Positions 25,583 through 34,928 of a DNA stretch of 64,000 nt are shown here, in pieces; within the stretch, counting starts at the first letter, position 1, and each line of letters begins with the position of its first letter. The notes under the pieces are model-generated. The model searched no databases and was not told where the DNA came from. It saw only the letters and a list, made by a program, of their open reading frames with translations. The translations under genes and the position numbers were made by a program. Where the stretch lies: assembly GCA_963809175.1 (NCBI GenBank), contig CAWEIK010000002.1, forward strand, positions 1-64,000, in the 5' to 3' direction. Source of the DNA: JACCTU01 sp963809175 (GTDB lineage Bacteria > Actinomycetota > Thermoleophilia > Gaiellales > Gaiellaceae).

Positions 25583-26900
25583 GTGCGACGGCTGCCGATC
25601 CGGCTCCGACTGACGGCGGCGTTCGCGCTCGCGATGGCTGCCGTGCTCGCCGCGACGGGGCTGTTCCTGTTCGTCCGTCTGGGCTCGGCGCTCGACGACA
25701 CGATCGACAGCGGGCTGCGCAGCCGTTCGGCGGAGGTCTCCGCGCTGGTTCGCGGCGGCGGCGACCTGAGTTCGGTCTCCTCGTCCGAGGACGAGCTTCG
25801 CGCAGCTCCTCCGCGCGGACGGGACGGTCGCCGAATCCACGCCGCACGCCGGGACGCTGCCACTGCTCACGCCGGCCGAGGCGCGGCGGGCGGCCACGGG
25901 CCCGGTGCTGGTCGATCGGGACCGGCTTCCCGGCTTCGACGATCCCGCGCGGCTGCTCGCAGCGCCGGCCGGACCGAAGGTCCTGGTGGTCGGCGCGTCG
26001 ACCGAGGGCCGGGCGGAGGCGCTCGGCAGTCTCTTCGGGGAGCTCCTGATCGCGGCACCGATCGCGCTCCTGCTGGCTTCGGCCCTCGCGTACGGCCTGG
26101 CCACGGCGGCGCTGCGACCGGTCGAGTCGATGAGACGCCGTGCAGCGGCGATCGAGCACGGCGGCAGGCTGCCGGTGCCCGAAACGAACGACGAGATCGC
26201 GCGGCTCGGAGCGACGCTCAACGACATGCTCGCCCGACTCGACCTCGCGCTCGAGCGCGAGCGCAGCTTCGTCGCGGATGCGAGCCACGAGCTCAGGACT
26301 CCACTCGCGCTCCTACGCGCGGAGCTCGACCTCGCGTTGAGACGCGAGCGAACCCGGGACGAGCTCGAGGCTGCACTCAGGTCGGCGGCCGACGAGAGCG
26401 ACCGCCTCTCGCGTCTGGCGGAGGACCTGCTCGTCCTCGCTCGCGCGGACGAGGGCAGGCTCCCACTCCGGCCGACGACGATCGGCGCTCAGGAGCTCGG
26501 CGAGCGCGTCGCGTCGCGCTTCTCAGCGCGCGGCACGATCGAGGTGGTTGCACCGAACGAGCTCGCGCTGACGGTAGACGCCGAGCGCATCGAGCAAGCG
26601 CTCGGGAACCTGGTCGAGAATGCGCTCGTCCACGGCGAGGGCGCCGTCCGCATCGTCGCGCAGAGCACGAATGGGCACGTCGAGCTGCACGTGCTCGACG
26701 AGGGGCCGGGTTTTCGTGACGGCTTCGCCGAGCGGGCGTTCGACCGCTTCAGCCGAGCGGACGATGCACGGTCGAGTCAAGGCGCCGGCCTCGGCCTGGC
26801 AATTGCGCGTGCGATCGCGAAGGCGCACGGCGGCGACTCCGGTGCGCGATCTCGCAACGACCGGCGCGGTGCAGACGTGTGGCTCGTCCTGCCGAGCTAA
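25583..26900 (+). CDS. OmpR-partner membrane histidine kinase (+1 frameshift near 25795)
   Basis: Classic EnvZ-like layout. An N-terminal membrane helix (LTAAFALAMAAVLAATGLFL) is followed by a short extracytoplasmic loop, then a second helix near 26040-26110, HAMP, HisKA with VADASHELRTPLALLRAELD, and HATPase_c with NLVENALVHGEG, DEGPGF and GAGLGLAIARAIA. The frame from GTG 25583 breaks after SSSEDE; the continuation FAQLLRADGTVAEST is one base out, so one extra base near 25795 accounts for the split. Repaired length is about 438 residues. It directly follows its regulator. The 3' end overlaps the GFA gene on the other strand by 4 bases. Confidence 0.88.
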
Positions 26901-27313
26901 CGCGGACGACTCTCGGGAAACCGCTCGAGCCCGTCGTCCGGGATCGGCTCCCACGGCGCCGCGTACGCGACGAACTGTCGATACGTCGGGCGGATCCCCG
27001 GGTCGCCGTCGAACGCGCCGAGACGAATCGAGATCACCTCGGGATCCACCTGGCTCCGGCTCCACAACGAACCGCCGCAGGCGGAGCAGAACACCTTCGC
27101 GAACCCCTCGGCGGGCTCGTAGGACTTGATGGACTCCTCGCCCGAGAGCACGCGCAGCGAGCCCGGCGCGATCCGCGCTCCGGGCGACGCCGCCGTCCCC
27201 GTCCGCCGCTGGCACCGCGTGCAGTGGCAGTAGCCGGACGACACGAGCGGCTCGGTCACTTCGAAGCGCACAGCACCGCAGAGGCATCCGCCGGTGAGCG
27301 GCAGCTCGACCAC
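26897..27313 (-). CDS. GFA / CENP-V family zinc protein
   Basis: A 138-residue protein of the glutathione-dependent formaldehyde-activating (GFA) family. The zinc-binding cysteines are visible in GGCLCGAVRFEV, CHCTRCQRRTGT and KVFCSACGGSLW. Members are annotated as carbon-sulfur lyases or GSH-formaldehyde adduct enzymes, but the in vivo reaction of most is unknown. It is the last gene of a minus-strand cluster with an FMN reductase and YceI, 9 bases after the reductase stop, and could serve redox or aldehyde defence. Confidence 0.93.
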   Translation of the reverse strand: MVELPLTGGCLCGAVRFEVTEPLVSSGYCHCTRCQRRTGTAASPGARIAPGSLRVLSGEESIKSYEPAEGFAKVFCSACGGSLWSRSQVDPEVISIRLGAFDGDPGIRPTYRQFVAYAAPWEPIPDDGLERFPESRPR

Positions 27314-27322
27314 GGCGGAAGC

Positions 27323-27889
27323 CTACGCGGTGACTTGGACGCGGGCAGCGCGCTCCGCAGCGGCGAGCACGATCGTGTCCGCGACGGCCACGAGTTGCTC
27401 GCGGAAGTTGCCGTCGGTGAGCCGGCCGGCATCGTCGAAGCGTTCGTGCGCGTGCGGCACCGCGAGCTCGACCTCGAGGACGCGCGCGCCAAGCGCGGCG
27501 AGCACCTTGCGAAGCTCGGCCTGTGCCCACACGCCGCCGAACGCACTCGTGCTCGCGCCGATCACCGCGACCGGCTTGTTGCGCATCGGGTTCGTGGCAA
27601 TCGGGCGAGAGACCCAGTCGAACGCATTCTTCAGCTGCCCCGGAATCGAGCTGTTGTACTCCGGGGTCGCGATCAGGACGGCGTCCGCCCCCGCGATCGC
27701 TTCGCGTAGCTTCGCGACCGCGGCGGGCGCATCGACACCGTCGTCGTCCTCGTCGTACGGGGGCACGTCCTTCAAGCCGCCCCACAGGTCGAGCGTGACG
27801 TCTGCGGGGAACAGCTCCACCGAGTTGTAGAGCAGCTTCGCGTTGTACGAGTCGTTGCGAAGGCTGCCCGGAATGGCGAGGACGCGCAT
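27323..27889 (-). CDS. NADPH-dependent FMN reductase (chromate/quinone reductase family)
   Basis: A 188-residue flavodoxin-like protein. The FMN phosphate loop is AIPGSLRNDSYNAKLLYN at the N terminus; the second FMN contact is ATPEYNSSIPGQLKNAFDWV with SRP; GASTSAFGGVWAQAELRKVL follows. These match the YieF/ArsH-like NADPH:FMN/quinone reductases. The ATG at 27889 gives the family-length protein. It starts 4 bases after the YceI stop and is followed by the GFA gene, so the three are probably one operon opposed to the MarR gene. Confidence 0.93.
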   Translation of the reverse strand: MRVLAIPGSLRNDSYNAKLLYNSVELFPADVTLDLWGGLKDVPPYDEDDDGVDAPAAVAKLREAIAGADAVLIATPEYNSSIPGQLKNAFDWVSRPIATNPMRNKPVAVIGASTSAFGGVWAQAELRKVLAALGARVLEVELAVPHAHERFDDAGRLTDGNFREQLVAVADTIVLAAAERAARVQVTA

Positions 27890-27893
27890 TGCC

Positions 27894-28436
27894 TTACGCC
27901 GCCTTGTAGAAGTAGAGCTCTGCGTTGATCGAGACGTCGTCCGCGAGCGCCGGCTGGCCGCTCGGGATCGGCGCATTCCAGCTGACGCCGAACGCGGTTC
28001 GGTCGATGGTCGTCGTCAGCCGCAGGCCGACGCGCTCGCGGCCGGCGTAGTCCGTCAACGGCGCCGCGACGGTGCCGGTGACCTCGGTCGGCTGCTTGAC
28101 GCCCTTGATCGTGAGCTCGCCGCGGACGTTGACGTTCTCGCCGTCGAGCGAGATGTCGGTCGCGGTGAAGCGAAGCTCCGGGTACAGCTCGGCGTCGAAG
28201 AAGTCCGGCGACTGCAGGTGCGCGGAGAGGTTCTCGTCCTTGGCGTCCACGCTCGCCACCTTCACGGTGCCCTCCAGGGTCGCCTCGTCGCCGTCGACGA
28301 CGAGCTTGCCGTCGAACTCCCGGAACGAGCCCTTGAAGGTGCCCGAGAGATAGGCGACCTCGAAGCCCACCTGCGAGTGCACGGGATCCAACTGCCACGT
28401 GCCGGCGGGGGCGATGAGGGTTTCTGTTGCGCTCAC
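27894..28436 (-). CDS. YceI-family lipid-binding protein (no signal peptide)
   Basis: A 180-residue lipocalin-like beta barrel. The family opening GTWQLDPVHSQVGFEVAYL and the repeated strands VKVASVDAKDENLSAHLQS, FDAELYPELRFTATDI and RTAFGVSWNAPI are typical. YceI proteins bind polyprenoids or amphiphiles; some are periplasmic, but this one lacks a signal peptide. It heads the three-gene operon and lies divergent from a MarR regulator 59 bases away, with a palindrome between, so MarR control is likely. Confidence 0.93.
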   Translation of the reverse strand: MSATETLIAPAGTWQLDPVHSQVGFEVAYLSGTFKGSFREFDGKLVVDGDEATLEGTVKVASVDAKDENLSAHLQSPDFFDAELYPELRFTATDISLDGENVNVRGELTIKGVKQPTEVTGTVAAPLTDYAGRERVGLRLTTTIDRTAFGVSWNAPIPSGQPALADDVSINAELYFYKAA

Positions 28437-28464
28437 TTGCGTCCTCCTGTTGAGTGGTCTACTA

Positions 28465-28476
28465 TTGAGTACGCAA
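28465..28476. promoter_or_regulatory. Candidate MarR operator TTGAGTACGCAA
   Basis: A near-palindrome (10 of 12 positions, TTGnGTACnCAA) in the 59-base divergent region between yceI and the MarR gene, within a wider TATTG/CAATA inverted repeat. Spacing and form fit MarR-family operators. Confidence 0.5.
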
Positions 28477-28495
28477 GCAATATAGCGAGGAAACC

Positions 28496-28984
28496 TTGAG
28501 TCGTCAAGTAATCACAGAACCCGCTCCGCTCCATGCCTCCCCGGCCCTCCGGGCCTGGGGCCAGCTCCTGCGCGGGCACGCCGCGGCCACCCGCCTGCTC
28601 AGCGCGGAGCTCCAGGAGCACGGCCTCACGATCAACGACTACGAGGCCCTGCTCCTCCTCTCGCAGGCCGAGGGCGGCCGCCTGAAGCGCGTGGAGCTGG
28701 CCGAGCGGCTCGTCCTGACGCCGTCCGGCGTCACGCGGCTGCTCGAGGGGCTCGAGACGGCCGGCCTGGTCGAGCGCGCGACGTGTCCGGCCGACCTCCG
28801 GATCGTCTACGCACAGCTCACAGAGCGCGGCCGCGAGCAGCTCTCGACCGCGTCATGCGGCCACGTCGGCTCGGTGCGCGCACTCTTCGAGGAGCACCTC
28901 TCGGACGACGAGCTCGACACGCTCGCGTCGCTGCTCGAGCGGCTTCCCTACGGCCCCGCGCTCTGCCCGGAAACGTCCGTCTGA
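28496..28984 (+). CDS. MarR-family transcriptional regulator
   Basis: A 162-residue winged-helix protein. The dimerisation helices frame a wHTH: LQEHGLTINDYEALLLLSQA, then KRVELAERLVLTPSGVTRLL (recognition helix) and the wing AGLVERATCPADLRIVYAQL. TTG 28496 follows GCGAGG at 28485-28490 and is the best start. Divergent from the yceI/FMN reductase/GFA operon, which it likely represses in response to an oxidant or aromatic ligand; the ligand is not deducible. Confidence 0.9.
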   Translation: MSRQVITEPAPLHASPALRAWGQLLRGHAAATRLLSAELQEHGLTINDYEALLLLSQAEGGRLKRVELAERLVLTPSGVTRLLEGLETAGLVERATCPADLRIVYAQLTERGREQLSTASCGHVGSVRALFEEHLSDDELDTLASLLERLPYGPALCPETSV

Positions 28985-29092
28985 TCCGGCGGCGGCGCAG
29001 GGGTTGTCGGACGTCGGCGTAAGACGCATACTCGTCACCTGGCACTAGCCACACTGGACGATCTCGTCCGGGCCGCTCCGCGGCTCCTGCGG

Positions 29093-31987
29093 TTGATCTC
29101 CCGGCCCTTTGGGTGGGCCTCCCGCGCCCTGTGGTCGATCGCCTGGTCACCGCGTCGCCCCCTGATCCTCGCGGTCGCCGTCTTCTTCGGGCTGCCAGCG
29201 CTCGTCGTCATGGGTCAGCTCCAGTCGCTGCTCGCGGCGATGCACCTCCCGGGAGAGACGGCGTACTCGCTCCGGGACCTTGCGTTCCCCGACCGAGCCG
29301 ACGCTGCGATCGAGACCTGGTTCGCGCACTCGCGCGAGACGACGCAGCAGTTTTCCGGGCCTGGGGCCGTGACGCTGCTGTTCGCGCTCGTCGACACGTT
29401 CGTGTTCATCCCTGCGTACACGATCGTCTTCTCGGTGGCGGCGGCGACGTCGTTCGCCAGGCTGCGCGCGGCCACCGACGAGGATCCCCTGCTCCCCGCC
29501 TACCGGACGCTGACGGCGACGGCGTTCCTGGTCGTGCCACTGCTCGTCGTCCTCGACGTGCTCGAGAACGCGGTGACGCTCGTGCTCGTCCAGCAGAAAG
29601 GGGAAGCGCCCGGTGTGCTCGAGTGGGCGCTCACGCTGCTCTGGGCGACGAAGTGGGTGCTTGCGCTCGGAATCCTGATCGCACTGCTGCTCGCGGCAGT
29701 TGCGCTCGCGCGCCGCGCGAAGGCCGGCGGTGTCGACCTCTGGCGAACCGTCGTGGCGTTGCGCGTGCAGATCGTGCTCGTCGCGTTCTTCGCGATCTTC
29801 CTCTTCGGCCCCGTCGCGGCCGACCAGATCGACGACGTGGTCCGCCGCTGGATCGGCCCGGACTGGGAAGAGGTGATCGCGAGCACGGCGCTGACGCTGT
29901 TGCTGAGCCTCGTCGTTGCCGCGACGTCATGGCGCCTGCTCTTGCTGCAGCGGCGACCCGGGCGCGACCTGCCGCTGCGCGGAACACTGATCGGCGGCAT
30001 CGCGCTGATCGCAGCGTCCGGGCTGCTTGCGGCAGGCGACCTCGGCGGGCTCGGCCTGCTGGCGCTCGGCGCGATCCTCGTGGCGATCGTCGTGCTCAGC
30101 TTTCCGATCCGCAATGTCCGCCGCGTCGCCGATCCTGCTCGCGCGACGTTCGGCTGGGCAGGAGCACCTGCGGTGCTCGCTTCGCTTCCGTTGACGCTGC
30201 TCGGGCTCGCGGCCGTGCGCGCTGCCGTGTTCGAGCTCGTCTACGCGCAGCACCTCGAGTACCTCGGCCTGATCGCGATCGGGCTCTTCCTCCAGGCTCT
30301 CGGCTGGGCGGTCTACTTCCTCGCCTTCCGGCGCGCCCCGACCGAGGATCAGACCGCGGCCGACGCACCGTCGATCGTGCCCCTGTACGCCGCGGGTGTC
30401 GCCGTCGCCTTCATCGCGGCCGGCGTCTGGCTCGACCCGTGGCGGGCAGGCAACGTCCTCGGAACGATCGGCGCGCTTGCGGCGTTCCTGCTCGGCATCG
30501 CGCTGCTCGGCTATGCGGCGCTCACCCTCGAGCGACGCTGGCTGTCGCCGCCCGTCTTCCTCGTGATCGGGATCAAGCGCTTCCCGGTGCTCTTGATCCT
30601 GCTGGCGTGGGCCATCGCCGCTGCGGCACTCGACCCGGGCGGCTTTCACGACGTGCGGACGATCGACCGGCGAGGCGGCGGCCCCGTGACGCTCGACGCC
30701 GCGTGGCAGCGCTGGCTCGCGCGCCAGCCGGAGCGCGACGCGGTCCCGCTCGTCCTCGTCGCGGCGGAAGGCGGCGGGATCCGCGCGGCGTACTGGACCG
30801 CCCGCGCCCTCGACTGCGCGATCGCCGCGGACTACGAGAGCTGCGGCTTCGTGCCCGACGGCGACCCCGGCGACCCGGGCTCGCTGTTCGCGGCGAGCGG
30901 CGTCTCGGGCGGCAGCCTCGGCCTCGTCGCCTACGACGCGTCCGTTCGCACCCGCGAACAGGGCAACTGGCCCGACGTGCGGCTCGGCGACGACTTCGTC
31001 GCCGCGACGGGTGCGTGGATGCTGTTCGCCGATCTCCCGAACGCGCTGATCAAGCTCGACTTCGAGCCGGACCGAGCAGGCGTGCTCGAGCGCGCCTGGC
31101 AGCGCGCTTGGGGCGCGCCGTCGCCGCTCGCGGCCGGCATGTTCGAGACGTACCGCGCGGACGACCGCTCGCCGCTCTTGCTGCTGAACGGGACGAGCGT
31201 GCAGGACGGTTGCCGCGTCAACACCTCGGTGCTCGACGTCGATGTCGAGGAAGCCGAGACCGGGAAGGCGCTCCGGGCGCGGGACTGCCTCTCGATGGAC
31301 GCGTTCGGGGCAGCCTCCACGCCGAGCGCCGACGGCTTCGCGCTGGCGGCGACGCACGACGTCGCAGACCTCCTCTGCGAGGATCGCGACCTTCGTCTGT
31401 CCACGGCGGCGCTCCTGTCGGCGAGGTTCCCGTGGGTCTCACCCGCGGGGCGCGTCACGCGCTGCGACACGGAGTTCGCGACGTACGTCGTCGACGGCGG
31501 CTACTTCGACACGTCGGCGGCGTCACCGCTGCAGGAGCTCTGGTCACGGCTCGAGCCGCTCGTCGCGCGTCAGAACGCCGTCGCCGGCGGACGCTGTGTC
31601 GTGCCCCTGTTCCTCCAGCTCGACAACCACTACAAGGAGCCACGAAACTCGAGCGCAACCGGGCGGCCGTGGGAGTCGGGTGTGCCGCTGCAGGCCGTGC
31701 GTGCCGCGCGGGACGCACGCGAGAACGGCGCGCGCCAGGCGGCCGCGCTCCTCTTCTCGACGAGCGTCGCCGCGGGGGTCTCGGCGAGCGCCGGTGGAGA
31801 GCCGCTCGTCCGCTACGCGCACCTGTTCCCCCGCGCGCACCCGGGCACGTCGGCGCCGCTCGGGTGGACGCTCTCCCAGGCGTCGATGGACGACCTGACG
31901 AACCAGCTCCGCGAGCGCGCGAACGCGAACGAGCTCGGGAAGATCCGACGCTGGTTCGCGTCGGATCTCAGCTGCGCGCGCGGCTAA
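29093..31987 (+). CDS. Large membrane protein with C-terminal patatin-like phospholipase domain
   Basis: A 964-residue protein. Residues 20-540 contain roughly a dozen hydrophobic helices in several blocks (for example PLILAVAVFFGLPALVVMG). From about residue 555 a soluble patatin-like domain follows: oxyanion loop VAAEGGGIRAAYW, nucleophile Ser in ASGVSGGSLG near residue 604 and the dyad Asp in VVDGGYFDTSAASPL near 802. The Ser-Asp dyad is complete, so lipid acyl-hydrolase activity is likely. The TTG start is uncertain, because no ATG lies in frame before the first helix and GTG 29128 is possible. The stop overlaps the convergent MFS gene by 4 bases. Confidence 0.85.
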   Translation: MISRPFGWASRALWSIAWSPRRPLILAVAVFFGLPALVVMGQLQSLLAAMHLPGETAYSLRDLAFPDRADAAIETWFAHSRETTQQFSGPGAVTLLFALVDTFVFIPAYTIVFSVAAATSFARLRAATDEDPLLPAYRTLTATAFLVVPLLVVLDVLENAVTLVLVQQKGEAPGVLEWALTLLWATKWVLALGILIALLLAAVALARRAKAGGVDLWRTVVALRVQIVLVAFFAIFLFGPVAADQIDDVVRRWIGPDWEEVIASTALTLLLSLVVAATSWRLLLLQRRPGRDLPLRGTLIGGIALIAASGLLAAGDLGGLGLLALGAILVAIVVLSFPIRNVRRVADPARATFGWAGAPAVLASLPLTLLGLAAVRAAVFELVYAQHLEYLGLIAIGLFLQALGWAVYFLAFRRAPTEDQTAADAPSIVPLYAAGVAVAFIAAGVWLDPWRAGNVLGTIGALAAFLLGIALLGYAALTLERRWLSPPVFLVIGIKRFPVLLILLAWAIAAAALDPGGFHDVRTIDRRGGGPVTLDAAWQRWLARQPERDAVPLVLVAAEGGGIRAAYWTARALDCAIAADYESCGFVPDGDPGDPGSLFAASGVSGGSLGLVAYDASVRTREQGNWPDVRLGDDFVAATGAWMLFADLPNALIKLDFEPDRAGVLERAWQRAWGAPSPLAAGMFETYRADDRSPLLLLNGTSVQDGCRVNTSVLDVDVEEAETGKALRARDCLSMDAFGAASTPSADGFALAATHDVADLLCEDRDLRLSTAALLSARFPWVSPAGRVTRCDTEFATYVVDGGYFDTSAASPLQELWSRLEPLVARQNAVAGGRCVVPLFLQLDNHYKEPRNSSATGRPWESGVPLQAVRAARDARENGARQAAALLFSTSVAAGVSASAGGEPLVRYAHLFPRAHPGTSAPLGWTLSQASMDDLTNQLRERANANELGKIRRWFASDLSCARG

Positions 31988-33423
31988 GCGGCCTCGGCGA
32001 GCGCCTCTTCGCTTCCGTGCGCCTGCGGTGCCTCGACACGCAGGAGCGCTGCGCCGACGCCCGCCGCGACGATGAACACCGCGCCGACGAGGAAGGCGAG
32101 GTGGTAACCGCTGTTCAGCGCGACAAGCGAGTCGTCGCCCGCGGCGAGCCGGTTGTCGCTCCTCGACGCCGCGAGGCTCGCGAGGATCGCCAGACCAACC
32201 GCGCCGCCCATCATGAAGGAGGTATTGACGACGCCCGAGGCGAGCCCTGCCCGCTCTGGTTCGACGCCGCTCATCGCAGCGAGGAGGATCGGGTTGAACG
32301 CGATCCCCGCCCCGATCCCGAGCGCGATCGTCGCGGGCAAGATGTCGAGCGCCCAGTTGCCGTCGACCGGCGTCCTCGCGAGGAGGATGAGTGCGAGCCC
32401 CATCAGGCCGAGCCCGGCGACAAGCGGCGGCTTGATGCCGTAGCGCATGACGAGCCGCTGGGAAAGGAACAGCGACGAGGCTCCCCAGATCACGGTGCCG
32501 GGCAGATAGGCGAGACCCACCTCCAGCGGGGTGTACTCGAGCACAAGCTGGAGGTAGAGCGCTGAGAAGAAGAAGTAGGCGAACATGCCGGCCGCCATCA
32601 GCACGCCGACGATGTTGGCCGTCGAGACGTTGCGGTTCCTGAACAGGCCTAGCGGCACCAGCGGCGACGAGACTCGCGCCTCGATCGCGACGAAGACTGC
32701 GAGGAGCACACCGGAGACGGCGAGCAAGCCGAGCGTCTGCGTCGACCCCCACCCGTCCTCGTTGCCGTTCACGATCGCGTAGACCGCGAGGATCAGTGCG
32801 CTCGTCACCGTGACTGCACCGGCGTAGTCGACGCGCCCGGTCGCAGCAGGGCCATGCTCGACCGGCAGCAGCCGCAGCGACAGGACGAAGACCGCGATGC
32901 CGACCGGGATGTTGACGAGGAAGATCCAGTGCCAGTTCAGCACGTCGGTGAGGATCCCGCCCGCAAGCACGCCGATGACACCGCCGCCCGAGAGGACGAA
33001 TCCGAACACTCCCATCGCCTTCGCGCGGTCCGCAGTCTCCGTGAAGAGCAACATCAGCAGCGACAGCGCGACCGCGGAGACGATCGCGCCCCCGACGCCT
33101 TGCACTGCGCGCGCGGCGATGAGCATCCCCTGGGAGGTGGCGAGTCCGCACGCAAGCGACGCAGCCGTGAAGATCGAGATGCCGACGAGGAACAACCGCC
33201 GATGACCGAAGAGATCGCCGAGCCGGCCGCCGAGGAGAAGAAAGCCGCCGAAAGTCAGCAGGTACGCGTTGACCACCCAGGCGAGCGACGTCTGCGAGAA
33301 GCCGAGGTCGTCCCGGATCGACGGCAGCGCGACGTTCACGATCGTGCCGTCGAGGACGATCATGATGTCGCCCAGGCAGAGGACGTAGAGCGCGATCCAG
33401 CGTTTGCGGTCGTCCAGGGTCAT
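31984..33423 (-). CDS. DHA2-family (EmrB/QacA) MFS drug exporter
   Basis: A 479-residue, 14-helix major facilitator. The N terminus ALYVLCLGDIMIVLDGTIVN has the motif D1 of DHA2 transporters. Motif A is LGGRLGDLFGHRRLFLVG, and motif C is LSGGGVIGVLAGGILTD. Proton-coupled export of hydrophobic drugs or related compounds is the family role; the substrate here is unknown. Divergent from the STAS gene at 33531, with an inverted repeat (AACTCATCG/CGATGAGTT) in the gap that could be an operator, though no TetR/MarR gene adjoins. Confidence 0.93.
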   Translation of the reverse strand: MTLDDRKRWIALYVLCLGDIMIVLDGTIVNVALPSIRDDLGFSQTSLAWVVNAYLLTFGGFLLLGGRLGDLFGHRRLFLVGISIFTAASLACGLATSQGMLIAARAVQGVGGAIVSAVALSLLMLLFTETADRAKAMGVFGFVLSGGGVIGVLAGGILTDVLNWHWIFLVNIPVGIAVFVLSLRLLPVEHGPAATGRVDYAGAVTVTSALILAVYAIVNGNEDGWGSTQTLGLLAVSGVLLAVFVAIEARVSSPLVPLGLFRNRNVSTANIVGVLMAAGMFAYFFFSALYLQLVLEYTPLEVGLAYLPGTVIWGASSLFLSQRLVMRYGIKPPLVAGLGLMGLALILLARTPVDGNWALDILPATIALGIGAGIAFNPILLAAMSGVEPERAGLASGVVNTSFMMGGAVGLAILASLAASRSDNRLAAGDDSLVALNSGYHLAFLVGAVFIVAAGVGAALLRVEAPQAHGSEEALAEAA

Positions 33424-33475
33424 CGGCGTTCCTTTCGGTGTCGGTCTCGATGCGTTAGACCGGCGCCTGAGGGAG

Positions 33476-33502
33476 AACTCATCGGTCGAACGGCGATGAG
33501 TT
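33476..33502. promoter_or_regulatory. Inverted repeat AACTCATCG-N9-CGATGAGTT
   Basis: A perfect 9-bp inverted repeat with a 9-base spacer between the divergent MFS and STAS genes, followed by TTTACC on the plus strand. Candidate operator for either gene; a hairpin role is less likely upstream of both starts. Confidence 0.4.
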
Positions 33503-33530
33503 TTACCCGCCTGACCGGTCGTTACGTCAG

Positions 33531-33821
33531 ATGACCCTTCGTGGGACGCGCCCGATCGTCTTCCAGATCGAAGGGCCCATCGCGCGGGCAGACCTGCCGG
33601 GGCTCTGTGACCGTGTCTGTGGGCTCTTCGAGCGTAGCGCTGCCGACATCGCCTACTGCCGAGTGAGCGGCATCGAGCCGGATGCCGTCACGGTCGACGC
33701 CCTCGCGCGGCTGCAGCTGGCTGCGCAACGGCACAGCTGCCAGGTTCGGCTCCGCGACGCGTCGCCCGAGCTGCTGGAGCTCGTCGCGTTCATGGGCTTG
33801 AGCGACGTTCTGCCGGACTAA
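33531..33821 (+). CDS. Stand-alone STAS-domain protein
   Basis: A 96-residue protein resembling anti-sigma-factor antagonists: PIVFQIEGPIARADLPGLCD (strand-helix), YCRVSGIEPDAVTVDALARL (the loop that normally carries the phosphorylated Ser/Thr; here DAVTVDA) and a C-terminal LVAFMGLSDVLPD. The usual DSSG motif is not conserved, so phospho-switching is uncertain. The stop overlaps the convergent sigma-factor gene by 4 bases. No cognate anti-sigma kinase is nearby. Confidence 0.85.
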   Translation: MTLRGTRPIVFQIEGPIARADLPGLCDRVCGLFERSAADIAYCRVSGIEPDAVTVDALARLQLAAQRHSCQVRLRDASPELLELVAFMGLSDVLPD

Positions 33822-34808
33822 GCGGCGGCGTCGAGCCGCTCGGGCAGCCCGAAGAGCGGGAACAGCGTCTTCGTGTCGAGGAAGAAGGTGAGCTCGCCGA
33901 TCCGTCCGTCCGCGATCTCGATCACCTGAAGCGCCCACGGTTCGTACCCGCCGTCGGGCGCCGGCTTGTACTGCCCGTACGCGGGTGAGCCGTTCGCGCC
34001 GACGGTCGGCACGCAGGCGCGAGCCGCGGCAGCCGATGCCCGGCCCGAACCACCACGTGAAGATGTCGTCGCGGCCGCGCAGCCACAGGTCGAACGGCGG
34101 CATCGACTGCGTCGCGTCCTCCTGGATCAGACTCGTGAGCGCGTCGATGTCGTACGCCTCGAACGCCGCCACGTAGCGGTCGAGCAGCGCGCGCTCCTCC
34201 GCTCCGAGCGGCGGGGAGGGATCCGTCACGGCGACGTTGCCGTCGGCGAGCGTGGCGCGGGCGCGCTGAAGCGCGCTGTTCACCGACGGAACGGTGGTCT
34301 CGAGGAGCTCCGCGACCTCGGTCGCCTGCCAACGGAGCACCTCGCAGAGAATCAGCACGGCGCGTTGGCGCGGCGGCAGGTGCTGCAGCGCGGCGACGAA
34401 CGCGAGCCGGATCGTCTCGCGGGCGACCGCGACGTCCGCGGGATCTCCTTCGGGCACGACGAGCCCGTCCGGCACCGGCTCGATCCACGTGACCTCGGGG
34501 AGCGTGTTCAGGTTGGACTCGATCGGCTCCCGCGCAGGCCCGAGGTCCATCGGACGCGCGCGCCGCTCGCGCCCGCTCAGCATGTCGAGGCAGACGTTCG
34601 TCGCGATGCGGTAGAGCCACGAGCGAAGCGCGGCGCGCCCCTCGAAGCGCTCGTACCCGCGCCACGCACGGATCATCGTCTCCTGCACGGCGTCCTCGGC
34701 CTCGAACGACGAGCCGAGCATCCGGTACGCGTACGCGGTCAGCTCTCTCCGGTGCTGCTCGAGCTGCGCTCCAAGCTCCGCGCTCGCAGGTGTCTCGACC
34801 CCGGCCAT
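33818..34808 (-). CDS. SigG/SigX5-like ECF sigma factor with C-terminal SnoaL-like domain (+1 frameshift near 34016)
   Basis: Region 2 reads AYAYRMLGSSFEAEDAVQET and FEGRAALRSWLYRIATNVCL. Region 4 reads LPPRQRAVLILCEVL and TTVPSVNSALQRARATLADG. A long linker with TWIEPVPDGLV is typical of the SigG (TIGR02960) group. The C terminus is a SnoaL/NTF2-like domain (LDRYVAAFEAYDIDALTSLI, SMPPFDLWLRGRDDI). Its frame breaks after CRGSR, and CVPTVGANGSPAYGQYK through LFPLFGLPERLDAAA continues one base later. Repaired length is about 329 residues, as expected. These sigma factors lack a classical anti-sigma gene; the fused domain may regulate activity. ATG 34808. Confidence 0.88.
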
Positions 34809-34928
34809 CGTCTGACCATCGTAGACAGCTAGGGCGAGCGTGGAGCGATGCGACCGTCAGCGGCGACAACAACCGCGGAGCGGCCGAAATCGGCCTTGGA
34901 GAGCTGCCGGACGAGCGCGAGCGAGCGC

